The position numbers and the translations under genes are program-made. The notes under the pieces were generated by a model. That model was not told where the DNA came from. It saw only the letters and a list, made by a program, of their open reading frames with translations, and searched no databases. This document shows positions 56,083-64,000 of a stretch of 64,000 nt of DNA, in pieces. This stretch comes from Punica granatum (lineage: Eukaryota > Streptophyta > Magnoliopsida > Myrtales > Lythraceae), in contig NC_045133.1 of assembly GCF_007655135.1 (NCBI RefSeq), positions 6,858,376-6,922,375 on the forward strand, read 5' to 3'. The stretch's first letter is position 1. Each line of letters starts with the position of its first letter.

Positions 56083-57015
56083 CAATACAATTAGTTCCGG
56101 AATTATGCAAACACGACATGTTCATTGACAATTCCACTGGCAACTTAATCATTAAGGAGTTCAAGACAGCAGATCCCTGAGATGCAGAGGTGTTCTCCTT
56201 TCGTTTTTCATCAGACTCCAGTGTTGGACATGACTCATCCGGTGGAGGCGATGGAGGCCGAACAATTGGGAACCTCCGTTTCTTGATGGGAACTATGGTA
56301 GCATAATCAGTAGACAGTGAGCCCGGTGATCTGACCCTGGTCTGCTAAAAGAACAACAGATAAACAAGAATGTTAAATTCTGGAAATAATGTAATCTCAA
56401 GGTTATATATTCGAAGATGGTAAGCACCTCTTTGTCCTCCACCATAGTCATGGCTCAAGATCTGCCAAGTCTATAGCCTCGGAGTTCAATCCTTATCTCT
56501 CAATAGCTCAAATGAAATTATTCCAGCACCTGCAGATTAAAGATATTTAGGAAGAACAGTCCAGCAAGAAAAAGTACAGATCTTGCAATTCCATTGAAAG
56601 AAACAGAATCATGAAGACAACGTCAAAGACCCAGATAGAATTAACAGAAACGTAGTCGAGCGATCGTAGCGGCAGTGATTGACAAAACATGTACACCGCC
56701 AAAGCCGCCAGGCCTCACGAAATCGGAATCCGCCAGAGCCTCCCAGAGAATCATATACATACAAAGATGCTCACACAAAGAAATACGACAGATCCTCGCA
56801 GACCTTCAGGAACCCTTAAACGCTTCCCTAATTATCAGAAAGGAAAACCACGAGGTGGGAAATTTTCAGCATCTGATCGTGAAAACCTTTAATCGGTCCC
56901 TTCATTTCCCCGGTCCAAGCTTCTACTCAGCAGAAGGATCTCTAAATGAGAAGAATCGGAGATTGTCCAATCAAGAAGGAAAGAATCTAAGGGATGAAAC
57001 CCTTCACCACAATAG

Positions 57016-57055
<40 letters not shown>

Positions 57056-57440
57056 AGAGAAAATCCAATGGATGTGCGTACTCACGGGTTGGGGCGGTTG
57101 AAAAAGGATGGATCGGCGGCGGAGGAAACTGAATCACACCATCGGTGTGTCTGAGGCGAAGCTGTTGAGGAGTATGTTGATGATGAGGAACGTGACGGAG
57201 AGGATTAGAGCGGAAACTGTGTCCGATCGAGATCCAATCGAAGCTCCGGCGACGGAAGGGGAAGGATACTTCCAGTGAGGTTCTCCTCCGGCCAAAAGGC
57301 AACGAAGACGAGAGATCTTTGACTGGACTGTGAAGACGATCGAAGTCGTTCTTGACTCAGGTGGAGGCTGGATCTGCAAGAAGGAGGGAAATCGACTTCG
57401 ACTTGTGATTGTGAAGATGAAGGATGAAGGGGGGCGTGCG
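56083..57440 (-). pseudogene. Captured 5' portion of a host gene inside the hAT-like element
   Basis: On the minus strand: a leader exon with a (CT)n tract (upstream of a GTGAGT donor at about 57087), an acceptor CTGCAG before 56529, the ATG at 56449-56451 (MTMVEDKE up to a GT donor at 56427), and a second coding exon 56344-56083 with VPIKKRRFPIVRPPSPPP. The organisation is that of the first three exons of a plant nuclear gene, and the basic Pro-rich patch looks like a nuclear protein. The product was not identified. It runs into the transposon's subterminal repeats, so the 3' part is missing. Confidence 0.55.
57021..57050. repeat. (GA)n microsatellite in the captured leader exon
   Basis: About 15 GA repeats, that is (CT)n in the sense of the captured gene, as is common in plant 5'UTRs. 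Confidence 0.8.
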
Positions 57441-57770
57441 AAAGACTGAAAGTTGAAATCGGGTACTGCGGCTACTGCTTTTGGAAATTTCGAAATTAGG
57501 GTTAACCTAAGGATATTTTCGTAAATTCAGTTAGATAAACGGGTTAATGGGTTACACGATTATAGTAATACGATTAAACACGGTTAAATAAACAGGTTTA
57601 ATCGTGTATAATCGGGTTACACGGGTTCAACTCGCTAAGACACGTTTATTAATCGTGTCTAAACGGGTTGGACCCGTTTAACCCGAATATCAAAAATACC
57701 CAACTCAAACCCGTTTAACTCCGTGTCGTGTAATCGTGTCGTATCAAATATTGCCGGCCCTAGTCCCATG

Positions 57771-58290
57771 TGGTTTGGACTAGATTAATAGAAGATGCAC
57801 TTATACATTAACCAAAATTTCAGGCTTTGTCAGGTTCTCTCTCTCTCTCTCTCTCCCCTTCTTCTTCTTCTTCTTTTTTCTTTTTTTTTTCAGTGCGTAT
57901 CATAATTTTCAAAAATCTAATGGGTTCAAGTAGTCGATTCGAATCGGCTCATTAAGAAGTAGTCTTTTTTAATTATAGAGGAAAGCCCGTTGCCTAGAAA
58001 AAAGGATAAGAAAATGGACCATTGATAATTATTAATGCGAAACTTCTTGGTAAAAAATTGAGGAAATGTATAGGATGAAAGCGTTTATCCCCTTTCCCGA
58101 TTAACAGACTTTAATGTTCTTTGCTGTTGCCGAAAGCTAAATAACAGACAACTATCAAATGCTGATGATCAACTTCGAAAATTAGTTGAAAGGAACAGGT
58201 TGATCACCGGCCTGGATCTCGAGCTCGCCTCAACAGGTGGATGGTATCATTGGAAAATCGGCACGTGAACCAAGGATCTGCAATTAGAGA
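57771..58290. other. Intergenic spacer
   Basis: No gene identified. A (CT)n tract lies at 57837-57856. An open plus-strand stretch at 58140-58255 (ADDQLRKLVERNRLITGL) may be a degraded exon of unknown origin. Confidence 0.3.
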
Positions 58291-58293
58291 GTA

Positions 58294-58788
58294 TTATGTC
58301 CATGACCGCCAGGTTGTAGCACCCAACCGCCCCAAAATGTTCTCAGTCTGGGAGAAGTACAAGGATGTGCCCTGCAAACCAGAGGCCTCGCTGTTCCAGT
58401 TCCCTTTGCCGGTGCAGTTTGAGTGGACAATTGGTAGCCTCATACGGATCATGCCGATAAAGACCCCCCTATACTCACTGAACGGGTTCGTCTCACCTGC
58501 TGGAAAATACTCCGGCATCGTGATTTTAAGCACCTCCCTACCGGTGGTTTTTAATACCAGGATAGTCCCATTATCACAGATTACCTCATACGTGCTATTC
58601 AGGAAGCAACTGGATGGCCCGACCCCGAAGGGGACCAGGATGGTGATGTCCCCGTACTTGTCCGTGCAGTTGGGCTTGGCAATGGGTGGGGAAGGAGGAT
58701 AGTACGCCACCATCACCAATGTTTCTGATGCCAACAGACTTAACACCACAGAGACAGAACAACCCGGGAAAACCCGACTCAGTGCCAT
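58294..58788 (-). pseudogene. Wall-associated receptor kinase-like N-terminal fragment
   Basis: Begins MALSRVFPGCSVSVVLSLL, a signal peptide, then a galacturonan-binding GUB_WAK-type domain: PNCTDKYGDITILVPFGVG, CFLNSTYEVICDNG, and SNCTG. At about 58325 the frame shifts relative to the family pattern; the expected AVGCYNLAV-like continuation is in another frame. No EGF, membrane or kinase part follows on the same strand. It is a truncated, frameshifted remnant of a cell-wall pectin-sensing receptor gene. Confidence 0.65.
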
Positions 58789-58983
58789 CTCTATTGCTCG
58801 ATTTCTACCACTGGGAAAACCTGGCATTTCGGGAGGATGATGAATGAGATAATGGTGCAATTGTTTATACTACCTTTGTTGCTGAGAGCCTGAGAATATC
58901 CAACTGTCGCAGCAGACGTCCTCGGACCACTGGAATAACGACAAAGGTTCTATAGACTATGTCAATGGCATAGTCCACGAGGG

Positions 58984-60101
58984 ATCGGGTGGGAGGACGT
59001 GAGAGATAAGATCGAGGCGGTAATGGAGGAGACCGAGAAGGGGCAGGAGATGAGGAGGAGGGTCTCGGAGGTGAGGGCGATGATTGATAGCACCATGTGT
59101 TGGGAATTATAATCTCACATGGAAAAAATGAAAGAATAACCATGAGTTTATATGAGGTTTGGGTACAACACTTATTAGCTTGAGCTTTTAAGTGGAAATG
59201 AGCACGAGCCCGTATAAGCCCAATGTAAATTCAATATGGTATCAGAGCGGATTATGCTTCCGCGTGCCCACGTGCGTATGCGCATATACTCACACCATGT
59301 CAGGCCCAATATGTCCAAGTGCAGTCAAAAGGGCGCATCGTGTTAACCCCCCACTGTCCGAGCACGGAACAGGAGTCCGACTCGAGGTCAATTGCTGAGG
59401 ACGGGCGATTAAGGACACGTGACAACGTGTAAGCAAATGACCACACATTGCAATTGAGGGCAGGTGTTGAGGAGTAAAATGGGATAAAAATCTCACATCG
59501 GTAAAAAAAAATTCATGGGTTAATATATGGTTTGGGTACTACAACTTATCAACTTGAGCTTTTAAGTGGAAATAGGCCCGAGCCCGTATAAGTCCAATGA
59601 AAATTAAATATGATATCAGAGCGGGTTACGCTTTTGCGCCCCCACGCGCGTATGCGCATGCACTCACATCACGCCAGGCCCAGTATATCCGAGTGCAGCC
59701 AAAAGAGCGCCTCTTGTTAACCCCTCACTGCCCGAGCACGGAAGAGGAGCTCGGCTCGAGATCAATTGTTGAGGGCGGGTGATACGTGACAACGTGTAGA
59801 CAAATGACCACACGTTGCACGTGAGGGCGGGTGTTGAGGAGTAAAATGAGATAAAAATTCCACATCGGAAAAGAAAAAGAAAATTCATGAGTTAATATAT
59901 GACTTGGATACCACCACTTATTAGCTTGAGTTTTTAAGTGAAAATGGACCCGAATTGATATAAGCCTAATGAAAATTCAATACCAGGAAGGTTGAGGGTG
60001 GCTGTGGGGAGTCATCCCTGATCGCCCTGGATGAGTTCTTCAAGGTGGCTGTCATATCGAGGGAGAAGACAGAAGACGGGCAGAACGGTGTCCTCATTTG
60101 A
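58984..60101 (+). pseudogene. Glycosyltransferase (UGT-type) C-terminal fragment split by a TRIM element
   Basis: Bases about 58984-59097 encode GWEDVRDKIEAVMEETEKGQ and onward; after the inserted element, 59983-60101 continue in the same frame to ALDEFFKVAVISREKTEDGQ and a TGA. The pattern of a charged helix followed by SSLIALDEFF near the C terminus fits family-1 UDP-glycosyltransferases. Only about 75 codons of the tail remain; no PSPG sugar-binding motif is present. Confidence 0.5.
59098..59982 (+). mobile_element. TRIM retrotransposon with three LTRs and two internal domains
   Basis: LTR-like units of 139-151 bp at 59098-59236, 59465-59610 and 59832-59982 all begin TGTTG(G/A)G and share GCTTGAGCTTTTAAGTG. 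The first is followed at once by TGGTATCAGAGC (59237-59248), the tRNA-Met primer site; the second by TGATATCAGAGC. Purine-rich GAGGGCAGG/GAGGGCGGG precedes LTRs 2 and 3. Internal regions are about 220 bp, with no coding capacity. Flanks CCATG and CCAGG are a diverged 5-bp target duplication. Confidence 0.8.
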
Positions 60102-60278
60102 CTGGGGAAACTGTCCTAAGAATTCGATTTCTCGAATCTTTTGTGTTTTTGAGAAGATTAATGTATCATACGGAATACCGATCATTCCGCGGCACGAATA
60201 CTTTATACAAATCCGGCACCTATATTTTGGGCAATGAAAGAATAACGACCGGAAAATGGTCGTTAGAAGCTTTAAGGG

Positions 60279-60512
60279 CCTGTTTGGTTTCAAGATGGTA
60301 TTTTAGAATCACAATTCTAACTTTAACTCTACCCACTACAAAATAAAATAACTCATACAAAGTTAAAGAGTGGGCCCCATTTATACCACTTTTTTTCCAC
60401 AACAAAACAACATAACACATACAAAGTCAAATGTGAGCCCCATTTATACCACTCAAAATCAAAATCAAAATCTGATTTTAAAATCCTACTATGAAACCAA
60501 ACGCAACCTTAG
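60279..60512. mobile_element. MITE-like element
   Basis: Begins AAGGGCCTGTTTGGTTTCA and ends TGAAACCAAACGCAACCTT, an imperfect inverted terminal repeat; the interior has ACTTTAACTCTACCCACTAC. Confidence 0.6.
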
Positions 60513-62214
60513 AATACATCAAATCCTTGCCTTCTTCCTGGAAAGGTCGTCTTAGGCAAAGACGGCTACACTTTTGGCAGCATCGGCATGGTGGGCTGAG
60601 GCAAGTTTGTAGGGAGAGATCGGGCATAGGCTGCAGTACTGCCAGTTTCGATTGACATCACTGATATATGGAGGAAGCAGTGGCAAAGTGGCCATCAATT
60701 GGGTAGCGAGATGGTGGCAGTGTCGGAACTGGTGGAGGAGTCGTGCCGAGCCGGTGATGGGCTGCTGAGCTCATGCAAATGCCCAAGAATTGTATGGCCA
60801 AGGAAAAGGACAGAATTAAAGCTCGGCATTTGGAATGGAATATGTTTTGTATGAGCAAAGTAGTCTTGGGTAATACTATGTTTATTTTATAATATGACAT
60901 TTAACGTAGTAACGTAGTAAGTTATATTTCAAAGGTATATGCTATATGTTATAGTGTTGAAAAATACTATACGGTATATGTTAATCTTAAAACGAGGTAT
61001 CGTCGATCAAACCTTCCGATTATATTCAAATTCGGTGATACTCATCACAATATGTTATTTATCAACCATATTACTCGTGATTTGTGAGTTGTGTACGAAT
61101 TCATTGAAAAAACAGAAAGTGGAACAGCATATTTCGGGTTCGCATTAAGAAAAAGCTGATTCAGTGCAATCGCGCTCGTTTTCACCTGAAACCAAAAGTT
61201 CGGGTTTTACTTATAATTCTCATTAGCGGGAGTACCACGTCCCCCCAATCAGGCTCTTGGAGCTCCCTTCCAAGTAAACGAAAAACAAATTGCATTGAGT
61301 CAATTACGCCAAGTAATATTTCATTTTTCGTCGAATCGATCCTTTGTGCTCCTGTTTGTTAATTTCGAACTTATTGATTATTAAAGGGACTATCGTACTA
61401 AAAACTATCCGAGGGACAAGAATATCACTCTACTCTATGTACTTGGCTTCATAATATGATCTGCCTAGTCACCAAAAAAAAGTAAATAAATAAATATATC
61501 TGACCAACTATATATTCCTATATTCTCTTAGATCTGATTCATCTCAAAATTTTGAACGCCTGCAAAATTTGATTCAACAAAAAATCCATATTTTATTTTA
61601 GAATGCACGTATTGGAGATCATCATTTATTATTTGTTTCAGAGGGCGGTGAGATATACCACGTTGCTCAACTACGATTGATCTTTTGATGTGGCAGTGGC
61701 CAAGTCACGTCTAGCTAAATTAGACATTCAAGTAGCGTAACTATTGTCATGTTCTTTTCGGTGGTTAATAAATTGGCATGGCGATATTTTAGCTCCACTG
61801 GAAATGCAGCAACGGTTATTAGTTGATGGTAAACGTTCTTAATATGGCGGCACAAATTCAACGGACAAATTGTCTAATTAATGATCACCAAAATGACACC
61901 AATACTCAGTTAATGAGTTGGGCGAATTGCGACATGGGGTCAGATCTTATAATTATGGCTTTATGAAGTGAAGACATAAGGCACGAAATCTCGTCAGTTC
62001 TTAAGTGGCATATAATTATCATCCGAATTATACTAGGAGACAATCATCACAAATGTGTTCAAACCATTCTTGTGCTGTTTCTAGTAATAAAACGAATTGC
62101 ATCAAGTAAAAATTAAAGATATCTTACGTACGGTATCTTATGGCGTCCTGGATAACTTCACATAATCATCAAAAGCAAAATACATATATATACGAAAGAG
62201 TAGTCCCTTAAGTT
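60513..62214. other. Intergenic DNA
   Basis: No gene, RNA or clear element recognised in 1.7 kb; a slightly GC-richer patch lies at 60555-60800. Confidence 0.35.
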
Positions 62215-62655
62215 TACCCCGTTTGGTTTCGCAATTAGATTTTAAAATCACAATTTTAATTTAACTCTACCCACTACAAAACAAAATAACTCATACAAAA
62301 TCAAAGAGTAGCCCCATTTATACCATTTTTTTCCACAACAAAACAACATAACTCATATAAAGTCAAAGGGTGGGTCCTATTTATACCACTCTTTTTCAAA
62401 ATCAAAATCTGATTTTAACTCTAACTTTAACTCTACTCACTACACAACAAAAATTAACTCTTCAAAGTAAAAAATGTGAGCCCCATACATAAACCCACGT
62501 ACAACTCCATTATACTCAATTCAATTTTTAATACTAAATTCTCTAGATTATTCATTATTTTTTTTACACTTTTTCTCATAATTTAACAATACCATCATTA
62601 CAATCCAATTAGAATCAAAATTTAACTCAACTCAACTCTAAAACCAAACGCACTA
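62215..62655. mobile_element. MITE-like element, possibly two overlapping copies
   Basis: Begins CCCCGTTTGGTTTCGCAATTAG and ends CTCTAAAACCAAACGCAC. Near-repeated interior motifs (ACTACAAAACAAAATAACTCA, then ACTACACAACAAAAATTAACTC) suggest one family member inserted into or fused with another. Confidence 0.55.
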
Positions 62656-62746
62656 TAAAAGTCGGAGTCTTGGGGCTGTAAGTAAAGAAGATTCAAGATA
62701 CATGTTGCATAATCCCCGCAATTTATTGAGCAGCCCAGTAGTTAGT

Positions 62747-64000
62747 TCACCACTGCAACCTAAAACAGATAGAATTGCTCATGGTGAGAGTTGGCAACAG
62801 ATCGAATAAGGTGCACCAGTTCAGAGGCCCTTTATGATTGCTCCGCGTAATCCCTTCGATCTCCACACCTTTTAGTTCGTGCAACCAGCACTTAATATGT
62901 TCTGAACAGCAACACCGAATATCATCATCTCTTTTTGCAAGATTCTCGCATAGCAGCTGCAATAACACGCACCGGCAAATAATCATTAAACCAGGGGACA
63001 CAAAGCCTGAATCATGCTTTGATCCGAGTTAAGGTAAAGCAATTCATATAGAGTTTGCTTAGGCTTATATATGCACCTTCAAGAAGCTGTTTTCAGAGTA
63101 ACCAGCCTTGGCCCGTAGAGTAGTCGGACGGCAAGCCGAAAGCAGCCCGTCCAAGATGGCTGCATGCCTTGATGGAGGAACCTCGATATCTAGGTTTAAT
63201 TGGTCTATATCACATGGCAATGAAGGCAAAGGATCATCTGTATGTTGCACGTCTCCTTGCTGCTTCAAGAACATTCCAGGAAAAGCCAAAGGACAGATAA
63301 CAAATTACGTGATTGATGTGATCATCACTATATATATATATATATAATCCGAAAAACTTGCATGAAAGAATGAAAATTACGTGATATATAGAGGTTACAG
63401 CTGTCTTACCATAGAATTCACAGCCAAACTCAGAGACCTAAACGTGCAAGAGCGCGTGAAAAACTCCTTTAGCTCAATGAACCAATTAGCAACGAGCTCT
63501 GTATGTGACTGACACCTGATCTCGGCTTCGCAGACGGAGAGAAAACAGGAATTCTTCATCCTTATAAACGGCAACAGCCCCTCCCAAGATTTGTAGCGGA
63601 AAGACCACAGCTTAGGGGCATCAATTTCGATATCCTCTAAGCCCGTGCAATCCCTTATAAGAATCTCCTGGAGCAGAGGATTTGAAATCTTGATTCTATT
63701 TAACCTCTTGCTGTGTTCGATTATCAAGCTCTCCAGTAACAGGAACTTGGAGAGTAACTCCTGGAACCGCTCATGGGTCATCTGATAATCCATAAATTTC
63801 AAGTGCTTGAGTTTTGGACTGCGATCTAGTACAAGGATAGTACCCGCGACTCCTTCATCGAGACAATAGGCAGAGTATTCAAAGGTTTCGAGACCCGGAG
63901 CTTTAATTTCGACCCGATTAACTCCGCGGTGATTATGACTAAGGTCTAACGTCCTGAGCTTGATGAGGCCGGATATTATGATTTGCGTCAGTGATCTACA
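62747..64000 (-). CDS. F-box/LRR-type protein, 3' exons (partial, runs off the window)
   Basis: Three exons on the minus strand in phase 0: 63410-64000 (open to the window edge), 63077-63262 and 62747-62956. The first encodes leucine-rich repeats of the plant F-box/LRR type: LIKLRTLDLSHN, EIKAPGLETFEYS, SPKLKHLKF, LLQEILIRDCTGLEDIEIDA and APKLWSFRYKS. Plant proteins of this group are substrate receptors of SCF ubiquitin ligases; the N-terminal F-box would lie beyond base 64000. The later exons are Cys- and Leu-rich (DIRCCCSEHIKCWLHELKGV) and resemble the variable C-terminal region. Whether an FBD domain is present is unclear. No disabling mutations are seen. Confidence 0.7.

Larger units (their letters stand above)
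55637..57762. mobile_element. hAT-like non-autonomous transposon carrying a captured host gene head, 2,126 bp
   Basis: Both ends, read inward, start TAGGGCCGGCAAT. They are flanked by GGTCCATG (55629-55636) and GTCCCATG (57763-57770), a diverged 8-bp target duplication. Subterminal zones (55650-56010, 57530-57740) are packed with short repeats around CGTGTCGTGT, ACCCGTTTA and AAACGGGT in both orientations, as hAT transposase-binding regions often are. No transposase is encoded. The middle 1.4 kb is non-repetitive, gene-like DNA. Confidence 0.8.

Noticed and set aside
55731..56180. 149-codon Thr/Arg/Tyr/Pro-rich frame
   Set aside because: It is made by the short CCCGTTTA/ACACGTTTA subterminal repeats of the hAT-like element and has no independent support.
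1..64000. CRISPR arrays, rRNA genes, canonical tRNA genes
   Set aside because: None seen; A-box/B-box pairs found belong to SINE-like repeats with A tails and do not fold as complete tRNAs by eye.

Overview
This window is nuclear DNA from a flowering plant, almost certainly a eudicot. The evidence is split genes with GT..AG introns, a BED-type NB-ARC-LRR resistance gene, a pectinesterase, a DUF538 gene, an Agenet gene, a mitochondrial ICP55-type aminopeptidase, a fragment of plastid rpoA, and many plant-type mobile elements. The species cannot be named from the sequence.

Layout. 1-8.6 kb: two decayed endogenous pararetrovirus (Caulimoviridae-type) copies, one on each strand, forming a large inverted repeat; a scrambled third scrap lies at 8.9-9.0 kb. 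9.2-12.3 kb and 23.6-25.3 kb: two copies of one duplicated block. The first is interrupted by a 1.8-kb hAT-like element, the second by about 0.45 kb of plastid-derived DNA. Between them lie the BED-NLR gene (12.3-16.3 kb, minus) and AT-rich repeats with MITEs and a Helitron-like end. 26.6-28.2 kb: an Agenet gene (plus). 28.85-29.35 kb: a DUF538 gene (minus). 31.9-36.7 kb: a complete 14-exon ICP55 gene (minus), reconstructed here exon by exon (495 aa).

36.4-51.2 kb is a tandem array of three units. Each unit holds an intact two-exon WRN-like 3'-5' exonuclease gene plus, in units 2 and 3, a duplicated promoter/exon-1 shard of ICP55. Units 2 and 3 are identical over about 1.98 kb but differ outside it, as expected from recent gene conversion or unequal exchange. 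A 1,667-bp solo LTR sits in unit 2 only, and a SINE with 18-bp target-site duplications is shared by units 1 and 2.

52.7-55.1 kb: a five-exon pectinesterase (plus) with a Gln-to-Glu change at a normally conserved catalytic-site position. 55.6-57.8 kb: a hAT-like element that has captured the 5' end of a host gene. 58.3-60.1 kb: a broken wall-associated-kinase head and a glycosyltransferase tail split by a tandem three-LTR TRIM element. 62.7-64.0 kb: the last exons of an F-box/LRR-type gene (minus) that runs off the window.

The genes are not an operon or pathway; they are independent nuclear loci. What unites the window is structural turnover: virus integration, segmental and tandem duplication, organelle DNA insertion, and gene capture by transposons.
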